A stretch of 64,000 bases of DNA, taken from Mesorhizobium sp. SOD10 (GTDB lineage Bacteria > Pseudomonadota > Alphaproteobacteria > Rhizobiales > Rhizobiaceae). Positions 27,348 to 37,000 of this stretch are shown one piece after another; the stretch's first letter is position 1; every line of letters begins with the position of its first letter. The translations under genes were made by a program, and so were the position numbers. The DNA is taken from positions 19,861-83,860 of the forward strand of contig CCNA01000014.1 of assembly GCA_000824805.1 (NCBI GenBank), in the 5' to 3' direction. The notes below the pieces were generated by a model. That model did not search any database, was not told the origin of the DNA, and saw only the letters and a list, made by a program, of their open reading frames with translations.

Positions 27348-28108
27348 AATCCGTCCCGTCCGCGAAAACGCCGCTGGTAATGGGCGTCGTAGAGTGAGCT
27401 TTCGCCGAAATCCTGCGCCGCGAGCGCGCTGCCGACGAAGATGATCGCCGTGCGCTCCATCGGGTTTTCCGCCAGCTGCGCTTCGATGGTACCCAGCGTG
27501 CCGGTCAGGATGCGCTCGTCCGGCCAGGAGGCGCGGAAGACGACCGCGACCGGGCATTCGGCGCCGTAAAGCGGCGTGAGATCGGCAACGATGCGGTCGA
27601 TGGCGTGGATGGCAAGATGGATGGCAAGCGTGGCGCCGGTGCGGCCAAAGCCGGCGAGCGTCTCGCCTGGCGGCATTTTCGAGGCGCGGCCGGAAACGCG
27701 GGTCAGCACCAGGCTTTGCGCGAGCTCGGGGATGGTGAGCTCGCGGTGAAGTGCCGCCGCCGCCGCCGCGAAGGAGGGCACACCTGGTGTCAGCGTGTAG
27801 GGAATGCCATGTTTTTCGAGCCGCCTGATCTGTTCGGCCACCGCGCTCCAGACCGAAAGGTCGCCGGAATGCAGCCGCGCGACATCCTGGCCGGCCTTGT
27901 GCGCGTCGACATATTCGACCTCGATCTCGTCGAGCGACATCGGCGCGGTGTCGATCAGTTTGGTGCCGGGCGCGCAATGCTCGAGCAGTTCCGGCGCGAC
28001 GATCGAGCCGGCATAGAGGCAGACCGGGCAGGACGCGAGCAGCCGGCTGCCGCGCAAGGTGATGAGGTCGGCCGCGCCAGGGCCGGCACCGATGAAATGG
28101 ACTGTCAT
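27344..28108 (-). CDS. cobM: Precorrin-4 C11-methyltransferase
   Basis: CobM methylates precorrin-4 at C11. The 254-residue protein begins [20 protein letters not shown] and has [36 protein letters not shown] and [20 protein letters not shown], which are characteristic of CobM/CbiF. ATG 28108 overlaps the cobE stop by four bases. Confidence 0.96.
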   Translation of the reverse strand: MTVHFIGAGPGAADLITLRGSRLLASCPVCLYAGSIVAPELLEHCAPGTKLIDTAPMSLDEIEVEYVDAHKAGQDVARLHSGDLSVWSAVAEQIRRLEKHGIPYTLTPGVPSFAAAAAALHRELTIPELAQSLVLTRVSGRASKMPPGETLAGFGRTGATLAIHLAIHAIDRIVADLTPLYGAECPVAVVFRASWPDERILTGTLGTIEAQLAENPMERTAIIFVGSALAAQDFGESSLYDAHYQRRFRGRDGL

Positions 28109-28494
28109 GCGTCGCCGCCTCCGCCAAGAGCGATGGCGCAGGTGGCAGGCCCGACCATGATGCGCGGCCCAAGCAGTTTTGCGCCTTTTCCGGCCGCGGC
28201 CAGAGCCGAGGCTTCCGAAACCGAGGGCGTGCCGGCCTGGGCCTGCGACGCTTCGGATCGGCTGATCGTGCCGGACGAGACGGCTTTCAGTGCGGCGTCG
28301 GACATGACAAGCACGGGAAGGCCGAGGTCGCGGCCGGCAAGGAAGATTGCCTGTTCGTCGCGCTTGATTTCACCGGTGGCCAGCGCCGAAAGCGCGGTCA
28401 TCGCCAGTCCATGCGCCTCGAGCGCGGTCTCGATCGCGGCGCGCACGTCACTTGCTGTCACGCCTTTGCGGCTGCCGATGCCCGCGACCATCAT
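28105..28494 (-). CDS. cobE: CobE (CbiG C-terminal-like) cobalamin biosynthesis protein
   Basis: A 129-residue small protein with [20 protein letters not shown] near the N-terminus and [20 protein letters not shown] in the middle, ending in [13 protein letters not shown]. This matches CobE/CbiG-C. It is needed for cobalamin synthesis in the aerobic pathway, but its exact reaction is not established. ATG 28494 overlaps the cobL stop by four bases (ATGA); an ATG at 28512 would add six residues. Confidence 0.9.
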   Translation of the reverse strand: MMVAGIGSRKGVTASDVRAAIETALEAHGLAMTALSALATGEIKRDEQAIFLAGRDLGLPVLVMSDAALKAVSSGTISRSEASQAQAGTPSVSEASALAAAGKGAKLLGPRIMVGPATCAIALGGGGDA

Positions 28495-29732
28495 GGTTTC
28501 ATCCAGCTCCATTGCGTGACCGGCATGGCCGGACGCCAGCCCTGCATGGAGCCGACCGGCCCCGCGCGTGAAAGCGCGATGCGGGTCAGATCGCCGCCGC
28601 GCCTGTTGTGCTGGTCGAGCAGCAGCGCCTCCATCTCCAGCGTCACCGCATTGGCGACCAGCCGGCCGCCGGGACGAAGCGCCTTGATCGCTTTTTCGAG
28701 CACGCCGGCATCGCTGCCGCCGCCGCCGATGAAGATCGCACCCGGCGTTTCGAGCTTGGCGAACGCCTCGGGCGCGGCGCCTTCGACCACGACGAGGCCG
28801 GGCACGCCGCAATGCGCGGCGTTGCGGGCAATGCGGGCGGCGCGCTCGCCATTGGCCTCGATGGCGATGGCACGCAGCGAAGGGTGGGCCATCATCCATT
28901 CGATGCCGATCGAGCCGGAACCGGCGCCGATATCCCAAAGCAGCTCGCCGCGCCGAGGCCCCAGCGACGATAGCGTGATGGCGCGGATCTCGCGCTTGGT
29001 GATCTGGCCGTCATGCTCGAACAGATGGTCGGCGAGGCCGATGGTCAAAGGCAGGATGCGCGCATCCGGCGTCGATTCAACTTCGAGCGCCAGGACGTTC
29101 AGCGGGTTGATGTTTTTGAGGTCGAAGGCATCGGCGCGAACGGTGCGGCGCACTTCATCAGGACCGCCGAGCGCTTCGAGGACCGTCAATCGCGAGGGGC
29201 CGAAACCGAGCTCGTCGAGCAGTGCGGCGACGGCCGCCGGCGCGTCGCCGTCGGAGGTCAGCGCCAGGATGCGCGCGCCGGGATGGAGCAGGGGCCGGAT
29301 CAGGTCAATCGAATGGCCGTGCAGCGAAATCGTCTCCGCGTCCTGCAATGCCCAGCCAAGGCGCGATGCCGCGAGCGACAGCGAGGAGGGCGCCGGCAGG
29401 ACGAGCATCTCATCCGGATTCACCTTGCGGGCCAATGTGACGCCAACGCCATGGAAGAACGGATCGCCGGACGCGAGCACGCAGATTTTTTTACCCGCGA
29501 GCGCCAGCACGTCGCGCATTTCGGCATCGAAAGGCGTGGGCCATGGGCGGGTTTCGCCCTTGGCCAGGGATGCAACGAGAGCAAGGTGTCGCTTGCCGCC
29601 GAAGACGACGTCCGCCTGCGCGATGCGCTGCTTGGCCTCGTCGCCGAGACCCGCTACACCGTCCTCGCCGATGCCGACAATGGTGAGCCATTTTGAGGCT
29701 GGCTCGGCAGCACGCAGACCCTTAGCAGGCAT
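28491..29732 (-). CDS. cobL: Precorrin-6Y C5,15-methyltransferase (decarboxylating)
   Basis: CobL methylates precorrin-6B at C5 and C15 and removes the ring-C acetate carboxyl. It is a fusion: the N-terminal CbiE-like methyltransferase has LTIVGIGEDGVAGLGDEA and LASGDPFFHGVGVTLARK, and the C-terminal CbiT-like class I methyltransferase has TKREIRAITLSSLGPRRGEL and WDIGAGSGSIGIEWM. Length 413 is normal. ATG 29732 abuts the start of cobK on the other strand, so cobL has essentially no private leader; it is read from the upstream cob transcript or from a promoter inside cobK. Confidence 0.96.
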   Translation of the reverse strand: MPAKGLRAAEPASKWLTIVGIGEDGVAGLGDEAKQRIAQADVVFGGKRHLALVASLAKGETRPWPTPFDAEMRDVLALAGKKICVLASGDPFFHGVGVTLARKVNPDEMLVLPAPSSLSLAASRLGWALQDAETISLHGHSIDLIRPLLHPGARILALTSDGDAPAAVAALLDELGFGPSRLTVLEALGGPDEVRRTVRADAFDLKNINPLNVLALEVESTPDARILPLTIGLADHLFEHDGQITKREIRAITLSSLGPRRGELLWDIGAGSGSIGIEWMMAHPSLRAIAIEANGERAARIARNAAHCGVPGLVVVEGAAPEAFAKLETPGAIFIGGGGSDAGVLEKAIKALRPGGRLVANAVTLEMEALLLDQHNRRGGDLTRIALSRAGPVGSMQGWRPAMPVTQWSWMKP

Positions 29733-29733
29733 G

Positions 29734-30501
29734 ATGACCCACCGTATCCTGATCCTCGGCGGAACGACGGAAGCCCGGCAACTGGCCGGGAAGCTCGCTC
29801 GTCGCGCGGATTTCTCGGTCACGCTCTCGCTTGCCGGCCGCACCGAAAGCCCGGTCGCGCAGGGCGTGCCGGTGCGTGTCGGAGGCTTCGGCGGTGCGGA
29901 CGGATTGGCGAATTACCTTCGCGACGAGCAAGTCGATCTGCTGATCGATACCACGCATCCATACGCTGCGCGTATCTCTGCCAATGCCGCTGAAGCCGCC
30001 ACGAAAACCGGCGTGCCGATCCTCGCGCTGCGGCGTCCTGGATGGGAGCCCGTGGCCGGCGATCGCTGGACCCTGGTCGACGATGTCACGGAGGCGGCGA
30101 AGGCGCTTGGCGAGGCGCCGCGCCGCGTATTCCTGGCGATCGGCCGGCAGGAGGCCGGCGCGTTCGAGGCTGCGCCGCAGCACAGTTACCTGATCCGCAG
30201 CGTCGATCCGGTCGAGCCGAAACTTGCCGTGCCGGATGCGCTCTACCTGCTGGCGCGCGGACCGTTCCCGGAGGCGGACGAGCGGGCGCTGCTCGAGAAA
30301 TACGGGATCGACGCGATCGTTTCCAAGAACAGCGGCGGCGAAGCGACCTATGGCAAGATTGCCGCGGCGCGGGCGCTCGGCATCGAAGTGGTCATGATCC
30401 GCCGGCCGCCTTTGCCGGACGTTCCTTCGGCCGAGACCGTCGATGCGCTGGCGGCAAAGGTCGATCATTTTTTCGACCCCGTTGCCGAACGCGGCGTGTA
30501 G
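29734..30501 (+). CDS. cobK: Precorrin-6A reductase
   Basis: CobK reduces precorrin-6A to 6B (precorrin-6Y in older naming) with NADPH. The 255-residue protein has the N-terminal RILILGGTTEARQLAGKLAR, DLLIDTTHPYAARISANAAE, RVFLAIGRQEAGAF and the C-terminal DAIVSKNSGGEATYGKIAAA. Start is ATG 29734 (or the ATG directly before it at 29731). It is the only plus-strand gene in the cob cluster: its start touches the cobL start, and its last 37 bases overlap the end of cobJ. It needs its own promoter, probably inside cobL. Confidence 0.96.
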   Translation: MTHRILILGGTTEARQLAGKLARRADFSVTLSLAGRTESPVAQGVPVRVGGFGGADGLANYLRDEQVDLLIDTTHPYAARISANAAEAATKTGVPILALRRPGWEPVAGDRWTLVDDVTEAAKALGEAPRRVFLAIGRQEAGAFEAAPQHSYLIRSVDPVEPKLAVPDALYLLARGPFPEADERALLEKYGIDAIVSKNSGGEATYGKIAAARALGIEVVMIRRPPLPDVPSAETVDALAAKVDHFFDPVAERGV

Positions 30502-31229
30502 ACCAGGGCGGGCTTTTCGCCGCGTTTGATGATGCGGGTTTCGGGCGAGCCGATGATGACGCAGGTCGACATGTCGGCCTTTGCCGCATCCGCGTCCGCC
30601 AGCAGAAAGACTTCGATGCGCTCGTCGGGCCGGCCGGCGGCGCGGCCGAAGATCACCGGCGTGGTGCCGGGCAGGATCGCCTTCAGGCATTCGAAGGCGC
30701 GGCCGAGTTGCCAGGGGCGGGCCTTGCTGATCGGGTTATAAAGCGCGATGACGAAGCCGGCTCCGGCCGCCGCCAGCAACCGCAGCTCGATCAGGTCCCA
30801 AGGCTTCAGGTTGTCCGACAGCGAGATGGCGCAGAAATCATGGCCGAGCGGCGCGCCGATGCGGGCGGCGACCGCAAGCATGGCGGTGACGCCAGGGACG
30901 ACTGAGACGTCAATGGTGCGCCATTCAGCCGGGCCCGCTTCGATCGCTTCGCAGACGGCTGCCGCCATGGCGAAGACGCCGGGATCGCCGCCGGAAACGA
31001 CAGCCACGCTGTGGCCCTCAGCGGCTTTCGCCAGCGCTTCGTTGGAGCGGGCGAGCTCTTCGCGATTGTCGGAGGCGATGCGCGTCTGATCCGGCCGCAG
31101 CTCAAGCCGGTCGAGATAGGGCTTGTAGCCATAGAAGAAGGAAGCCTCGGCGACGGCATTGGCAGCCTGCGGCGTGACCTGGTCGGCATTGCCGGGCCCG
31201 AGACCGATGACGGCGAGGCGACCGCTCAT
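30465..31229 (-). CDS. cobJ: Precorrin-3B C17-methyltransferase
   Basis: CobJ methylates C17 and drives ring contraction to precorrin-4. The 254-residue protein starts LAVIGLGPGNADQVTPQA and has SVAVVSGGDPGVFAMAAAVC, VSVVPGVTAMLAVAARIGAP, FCAISLSDNLKPW and FVIALYNPISKARPWQL, which are highly characteristic. ATG 31229 overlaps the cobI stop by four bases. The 3' end overlaps convergent cobK. Confidence 0.97.
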   Translation of the reverse strand: MSGRLAVIGLGPGNADQVTPQAANAVAEASFFYGYKPYLDRLELRPDQTRIASDNREELARSNEALAKAAEGHSVAVVSGGDPGVFAMAAAVCEAIEAGPAEWRTIDVSVVPGVTAMLAVAARIGAPLGHDFCAISLSDNLKPWDLIELRLLAAAGAGFVIALYNPISKARPWQLGRAFECLKAILPGTTPVIFGRAAGRPDERIEVFLLADADAAKADMSTCVIIGSPETRIIKRGEKPALVYTPRSATGSKK

Positions 31230-31984
31230 GTCTTTGCTCCGAGGGCTCCCGGGCGGCCCGACCAGCCGGCGACCAGCACGATGGCGAAATAGGGCGCCTT
31301 CTCGTCCGGCTTTTCGGCGAGCCGCATCGAGACGCTGCCCGGCATGGTGCCGCGCTCGACATAGACGGCCTTGGCCAGCTTGCCGGTGGCTTCCAGCGCA
31401 CGCCTGATCTTCGGCAGGTTGCGGCCGACCTTCATGATGACGGCGGCATCGGTGTCGGCGAGGCGACGGGTCAGCTCGAACTCGCTCATCGTGCCGGGCA
31501 GCACGGTCAGCACGTCGTCGCCCTGGACGATCGGCAGGCCGGTCTGCGACCAGCAGCCGGACATGGCGCTGATGCCGGGAATGACTTCGGTCGGGAAACG
31601 GTGCGCCAAGCGCACATGCAGATGCATGTAGGAGCCATAGAAGAGCGGATCGCCTTCCGACAGCACCGCCACCATCCTGCCGGCGCCGAGATGCTCGGCA
31701 ACCTGCTCGGCCGACTGTTCGTAGAAATCGGTGATCTGCGCGCGGTACTCGTCGTGATCTTTGTCGATCTCGGTGGTCACCGGATAGAGCAGCGGCAGCT
31801 CCACCATATCCGGCCGGAAGCGCGCCTCGACGATGGCGCGCGCATTGCTGTTGTTGCCGCGCTTGGCGAAATAAGCGACGACATCGGCCTCGGCCAGCGC
31901 GCGCGCGGCCTTCAGCGTCAGAAGTTCGGGGTCGCCGGGGCCGGTGCCGACACCGACCAAACGGCCTCTTACAATCGCGTTCAC
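31226..31984 (-). CDS. cobI: Precorrin-2 C20-methyltransferase
   Basis: CobI adds the third methyl group at C20 of precorrin-2. The 252-residue protein has RLVGVGTGPGDPELLTLKAA, ADVVAYFAKRGNNSNARAI, MVAVLSEGDPLFYGSYMHLH and VIPGISAMSGCWSQTGLP, matching the CobI/CbiL family. It overlaps cobH and cobJ by four bases on either side. Confidence 0.97.
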   Translation of the reverse strand: MNAIVRGRLVGVGTGPGDPELLTLKAARALAEADVVAYFAKRGNNSNARAIVEARFRPDMVELPLLYPVTTEIDKDHDEYRAQITDFYEQSAEQVAEHLGAGRMVAVLSEGDPLFYGSYMHLHVRLAHRFPTEVIPGISAMSGCWSQTGLPIVQGDDVLTVLPGTMSEFELTRRLADTDAAVIMKVGRNLPKIRRALEATGKLAKAVYVERGTMPGSVSMRLAEKPDEKAPYFAIVLVAGWSGRPGALGAKT

Positions 31985-32613
31985 AGGCCCGGCCTCGCCA
32001 ACGAATTGAGCGCAGCCGCGGTCATGGCGCTGCCGCCCAGCCGGCCACGCACGATGGCGTAGGGCACGCCATAAGAATTTTCCGCCAGCGCATCCTTGGA
32101 TTCGGCGGCGCCGACGAAGCCGACCGGCATGCCGATGATTGCGGCTGGTTTCGGCGCGCCGTCGCGCAGCTTTTCAAGCAGATAGAACAGCGCGGTCGGC
32201 GCATTGCCGATGGCGACGACCGATCCGGCCATGCGTTCGCCCCAGAGGTCGATCGCCGCGGCCGAGCGGGTGTTGCCGATTTCTCTGGCGATGTCGTGCG
32301 TGCGCGGGTCGCGCAGCGTGCAGATCACCTCGTTGCCGGCCGCCAGGCGGGCGCGGGTGACGCCGTGCGCCACCATCTCGGCATCGCAGAAGATCGGCGC
32401 GCCGGCGGCAAGCGCCGCGCGCGCTGCGGTCACGAAACCGTCGGAGAAAACGAAATGGCTGGCGGCTTCGACCTGGCCGCAGGCATGGATCATGCGGATC
32501 GCGACATCGGCCTCCGCTTCCGAGAAGCGAGACAGGTCCGCCTCGGCGCGGATAATGGCGAAAGAGCGCTCGTAGATCGCCATTCCGTCATGGATATAGT
32601 CGTAGTCGGCCAT
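31981..32613 (-). CDS. cobH: Precorrin-8X methylmutase
   Basis: CobH moves the methyl group from C11 to C12, giving hydrogenobyrinic acid. The 210-residue protein has the catalytic histidine (His43) in RMIHACGQVEAASHFVFSDG, then PIFCDAEMVAHGVTRARL, CTLRDPRTHDIAREIGNTRS and IIGMPVGFVGAAESKDAL. It directly follows cobG without a gap. Confidence 0.97.
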   Translation of the reverse strand: MADYDYIHDGMAIYERSFAIIRAEADLSRFSEAEADVAIRMIHACGQVEAASHFVFSDGFVTAARAALAAGAPIFCDAEMVAHGVTRARLAAGNEVICTLRDPRTHDIAREIGNTRSAAAIDLWGERMAGSVVAIGNAPTALFYLLEKLRDGAPKPAAIIGMPVGFVGAAESKDALAENSYGVPYAIVRGRLGGSAMTAAALNSLARPGL

Positions 32614-34092
32614 TCACTGGTTCCGTCGATAGAGTTCGGCGATACCGGCCGCGCCAAGTCTTTTCAGACAGGCGGCGACTGTTTCGCCCTGATGGCTTTG
32701 CGCGCGCAGTGCAGCAAAGATGCCAGCGACCCCGCGCGCGGCGTCATAGCCCGGCCTGTACGCGGCAGGAAGGGCCTTTGCCGTCCCGTCCACGACAAGT
32801 CCGGCTCCGTTTTCGTCGCCGACCAGAGTGAGCGCCGCCGCGCCGGGATGCGCGCAGCCCTTGGTGCAGCCGGAGATGTGCAGGGTCAGCGAGGCGTCGA
32901 GGAGGTCGGGGTTTTGTTTCGCAATGGTTTCGGCGATGGCGCGCGTGGGGATATGGCCGGAGGCGCAGGCCGGCGTGCCGGGGCAGGCGGCGATGCGGGT
33001 CCGCGGATCGGTGGGGGAAGTGACAAAGCCGAGGGCAACCGCGCAGGCTTGGAGTGTAGAGGCGGCGGAAGGGGTGAGGCCGAGGAAAAGTAGGGCGCGC
33101 CCCGAGGCCAAGCGGATTTCGGTGGCGCCGAGGTTTGCGGCTTCACTGGCGAGGTCGATGAGGTTTTGAGCGGGCATGCTGCCAAAGGGCAGGGCAATGC
33201 CGAGGGCGTGGCCTTCGGTTAGGTTTAAGAGGCCTATCGGTGAGCGATGGCGCTCTACAGCGCCCCCCTCTGTCCTGCCGGACATCTCCCCCTCTAGGGG
33301 GGAGATCAGGCCAGCGCGGGCGCTTTCGCCAATCGCCGAGGTCGGAACATGCGAGTTCGCTGCAGAGCGGGAGCGAATCTCCCCCCAAGGAGGGGAGATG
33401 TCCGGCAGGACAGAGGGGGGCGCGAAGGAATGCCAGCCTGCGAGAGAGGCCAATTGCCGCTCTGACAGGTCGCGCGTATGCGCCTCCCGGCCCTTTTCCG
33501 CGACCATCCTAAGCGCTGCCACAGCGATGTCGCGTGCAGCCTCCGCATCGACCGTCGCGAGCGGCTTCGCACTGTGCGCGTCGCCGGCAACCGACACGCT
33601 CCACTGGACGCCCGCATCGGCCCTCACCGCCTTCAGCCTGACATCGGCCGTCAACAGGTCCATCGTCAGCTGCCCGCCACCGTCGACAACCACCGACACC
33701 TTCGGCCCCAGCCGTGCCGTCAGCCCAGCCTCCTCGATCGCCGCCCTGATCCGTTCCGCCAATGGGCGCGGATCGGCAATCTCCTCAGGGTCGATCCCCG
33801 CCAACGGCCCAATTTCAACCGGCACGCTGCTCCGCACGTCAATGCCCAGGGCGTCCACTTCCGCCGCCAGCAGCCTGGCGCTTTCGGTCGTCAAACCCCG
33901 AATCTGCAGGCTGCCGCGCGCCGTTACCTCCATGATGCCGTTGCCGTGGCGCAGAGCGGATTCGCCGAGTCCGATCAGCGACATCGGGACCAGTCCCCCT
34001 GCGACCGGGTTGAGCCGCACCAAAAGCCCGTCGCCGGTCCGCATCGGGGCGCTCAGCGCTGGGCAGGTGCCGCGCCGCGAAAACGCGTTCAT
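32614..34092 (-). CDS. cobG: Precorrin-3B synthase with in-frame palindromic insert
   Basis: CobG uses O2 and an iron-sulphur centre to hydroxylate precorrin-3A and form the lactone, the oxygen-dependent step of the aerobic pathway. The 492-residue nitrite/sulphite reductase-like protein has the ferredoxin-like repeat with GNGIMEVTARGSLQIRGL near the N-terminus, and cluster ligands in ACPGTPACASGHIPTRA and SGCTKGCAHPGAAALTLVG near the C-terminus. Residues about 224-278 are encoded by a palindromic repeat element, with no resemblance to the family, between GWHS and HRSPIGLLN. The frame is kept through it, so the protein should still be made. It overlaps cobN by four bases. Confidence 0.95.
   Translation of the reverse strand: MNAFSRRGTCPALSAPMRTGDGLLVRLNPVAGGLVPMSLIGLGESALRHGNGIMEVTARGSLQIRGLTTESARLLAAEVDALGIDVRSSVPVEIGPLAGIDPEEIADPRPLAERIRAAIEEAGLTARLGPKVSVVVDGGGQLTMDLLTADVRLKAVRADAGVQWSVSVAGDAHSAKPLATVDAEAARDIAVAALRMVAEKGREAHTRDLSERQLASLAGWHSFAPPSVLPDISPPWGEIRSRSAANSHVPTSAIGESARAGLISPLEGEMSGRTEGGAVERHRSPIGLLNLTEGHALGIALPFGSMPAQNLIDLASEAANLGATEIRLASGRALLFLGLTPSAASTLQACAVALGFVTSPTDPRTRIAACPGTPACASGHIPTRAIAETIAKQNPDLLDASLTLHISGCTKGCAHPGAAALTLVGDENGAGLVVDGTAKALPAAYRPGYDAARGVAGIFAALRAQSHQGETVAACLKRLGAAGIAELYRRNQ
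33260..33423. repeat. Protein-coding palindromic repeat element inside cobG
   Basis: The outer arms are 33260-33294 and 33390-33423 and are reverse complements except for one missing G in the right arm. Each arm ends in a smaller hairpin (ATCTCCCCC/GGGGGAGAT type). On the minus strand it reads in frame as sequence of the type PPSVLPDISPPWGEI then ISPLEGEMSGRTEGG. From memory this sequence is widespread in Mesorhizobium genomes, usually intergenic. Confidence 0.9.
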
Positions 34093-37000
34093 GCCGCCAC
34101 CCCGCTTGCCTCAGCCTCGGCGATCAGGGCTGCGAGGTCATCGTCGATGGAGTTCCTGAGCGGATGCCAGAGGCCGCGCCGCCGCGCCGCCAGAAAACGT
34201 TCGGCGATGACCTTGGCAGCCGCCGGATTCTCGCGCAGCAAGAAGGCGCGGACTTTGGCGTCGCCAACATAGGCGTCGTGGACCGCCTCGATCAGCGTGC
34301 CGGAAATGGCGTGCGTGGTCTCGGCGAAGCCGACCAGGCGGTCGACCGTCTCGGCGAATTCCGAGGCGCCGCGCGGGCCATGCCGCATCTGGCCGGCGAT
34401 GAAGCGCGGGTTGACGGCGCGCGCCCGCACCACGCGCGATACGGCTTCACCGACCGAACGCGGCTTCGGCTTCTTCGGGTCGGTCGTGTCGAGCACGATG
34501 ACATCCGCGTTGCGGCCAAGCGCGGCAAGAGCGGCCGAAAAGCCGCCGATGAAGGCGACGTCGGCCGAGCCTTCGAGGATATCGCGGCCAGGGTCGTCGC
34601 CGGTATGGACGAGGAGATCGGCTTCGGCGATGCGGTCCTCGAAGGCGCCTGGCGCCAAAATCGCTTCGCCGTCGGCCCCGCCATAGGCATGCGAGGTGGC
34701 CTCCAGATAGGCGCGGCCGATCTCTTCGCGCACCCCCCATTCGCCGCGCGACAGCAAGTCCTCGACGCCGGCGCCATAGGTGCCGGGCGAACTGCCGAAA
34801 ATGCGCGGCTCGATCTTACCTTGGGCACGGGTGGCTGCGGCAAGCGGGTTTTCCGAATCGTCTTCGTCGCGGCCGGCGACGGCGTTGGCGGCTGCATCGA
34901 TCAGCGCGATCTGGGTCGGGAACATGTCGCGGAACAGGCCGGAAATGCGCCAGGTGACGTCGACGCGCGGGCGGCCGAGCGTGGCCGGCGGCAGCACCTC
35001 GATGCCGGTGACGCGACCGGTTGCGGCATCCCATTGCGGCCGGCAGCCCATCAGCGCCAGGCCTTGCGCGATCTCCTCGCCGCCGGTGCGCAACGAGGCC
35101 GAGCCCCAGAGGTCGATGACCAGCGAGCGCGGCCAGTCGCCATGGCTCTGCATGTAGCTGCGGACCACTTCCTCCGCTGCAGCCTGGCCGAGATCATAGG
35201 CGGTCGGCGTCGGCATGGTGCGGGGATCGGACGTGAAGAGGTTGCGGCCGGTGGGCAGCACGTCGGAACGGCCGCGCGCCGGCGCGCCGGCCGGGCCGGC
35301 CTTGACATGGCGGCCCTCGAGCGCGGCGAGCAGGGCTGTCCGTTCAGTGTCGGCGCTCTGCCCGCGCAGCGGATCGGCCTCGTCTTCCGGTGCGCGGCCA
35401 TAGACATGCAGCCCGTCCTTCACCGCGAAATCCTTGAGATCGCAGAGCCAGGCGTCGATGCGGCGCAGCGCTTCGTCCGGCTCGTCTGTCTTCGCGACGC
35501 CGGCTTCCGAGGCAAGCCCGGTTTTCCGTGCCGTCTCAACGATCAGCTTTGCCAGTCGGTCGCGGCGGCGGCGGTCGAGGCCGTCGGCCTGGGCGTATTC
35601 GTCGACCAGGCGCTCGAGTTTCTGCTGTGCCTCGTCGAGCCCGGCTCCGGTCAGTGGCGGAGGCAGATGGCCGAGCGTGACGGCCGAGATGCGGCGCTTG
35701 GCCTGCGCCGCCTCGCCGGGATTGGAGACGATGAAAGGATAGATGACCGGCAGCGAGCCGGTGACGATCTCTGGAAAGCAGGTGTCGGAAAGCGCGACCG
35801 TCTTGCCCGGCAGCCATTCCAGCGTGCCATGCGCCCCGACATGGATGATGGCATGGACGCCGAGCGATTTCTGCAGCCAGAGGCCGAAGGCGATCAGTTC
35901 GTGGCGCGGGGGCAGCGTCGGGTCATGGTAATCGGCGCGGCGGTCGACGGAGCGTCCGCGATCGGGGGTGAGCGCTACGGTGACGTTGCCGAAGGTTGTG
36001 GCGCGGAAGGGGAAGTGGGGACTTATCCCTTCTGCCTTGCCCCACGCGGCCTCTACTGCATCGCGCGCTGCCCTCGGCAGTTCGGCCGAAAAGGCGAAGT
36101 AGTCCTCTATGGAGAGGCCAAGCCCACTCACCTCCAGCGCATCCAGCAATTCCCGCGGCGATTGCGGAATCCGTTCAACCGCATAGCCCTGTTCCTTCAG
36201 GTCCTGCAGCATGGCGAGCACGCTTGACGGCACATCCAGGCCAACGGCGTAGCCCGTTCGCCCAGGCGCGCTCGGATAGTCCGGAATCAGGATCGCCAGC
36301 TTGCGCTTTGCTCGCTCCGTTCGTCGCAGGCGAATGAATGCCGCGATCCGCTTGGCGACCTGCGCAACCCGGTCGGCCTCCGGCAGGTTGGCGAAGGCGC
36401 GAAAGGCGAGTGCAGCGTCGGTTTCGACCTCGCCCTTGAAGGAGATCGCGCCGGCGAGGATGCGGCCGTCGAGCTCGGGCAGAACGACGTGCATGGCGAG
36501 ATCGGCGGGCGCCAAGCCGCGCTGGTTTTTCTCCCAGACCTCGCGTTTCGTCGTGGCGACGATGACCTGGAAGACGGGCACGCCGGCGCGGTCGAAGAGG
36601 GTTTCGGCGCCGGGCTCGGCGCCGGAGGCAAAGGCCGTGGCGGTGACGATCGCCGATGGGTTCAGCGCCTTGATGGCTTTCTCGACGAAGGCCAGGGATG
36701 CCCGGTCCTTCAGGCTGGAGACGAAGATCGGCACCGGGGCCAGGCCTTGCGAGCGCAGGGCTTCCGCGAGTGCGTCGATCGGCGCTATGTCTGCCGCGAG
36801 CAGCATGGAGCGGTAGAAGAGGATGGGGACGACGGCAAAATTGTCGGCGCCGAGTTCCGTCACAGGCTTTTCGACGACACCAACTCCCGGCTGATAATAC
36901 CCAGACTTGGGCACGCTGACCGGCTCGGCCACCGCCGCCTCAGCCCCCGCAAGCCGTGCCAGCCTTTGCACCAGTGCCGACATGTTTGCCGGGCCGCCTT

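Noticed and set aside
26532..28172. 546-codon minus-strand frame reaching upstream of cobA
   Set aside because: Only the part from GTG 27347 is CobA; the upstream part overlaps cobM in another frame and has no conserved sequence.
28411..29730. Plus-strand extension upstream of cobK (to 28411)
   Set aside because: Antisense to cobL and cobE; the conserved CobK N-terminus begins at 29734.
34164..36227. 687-codon plus-strand open frame inside cobN
   Set aside because: Antisense of cobN; no recognisable domain and skewed composition.
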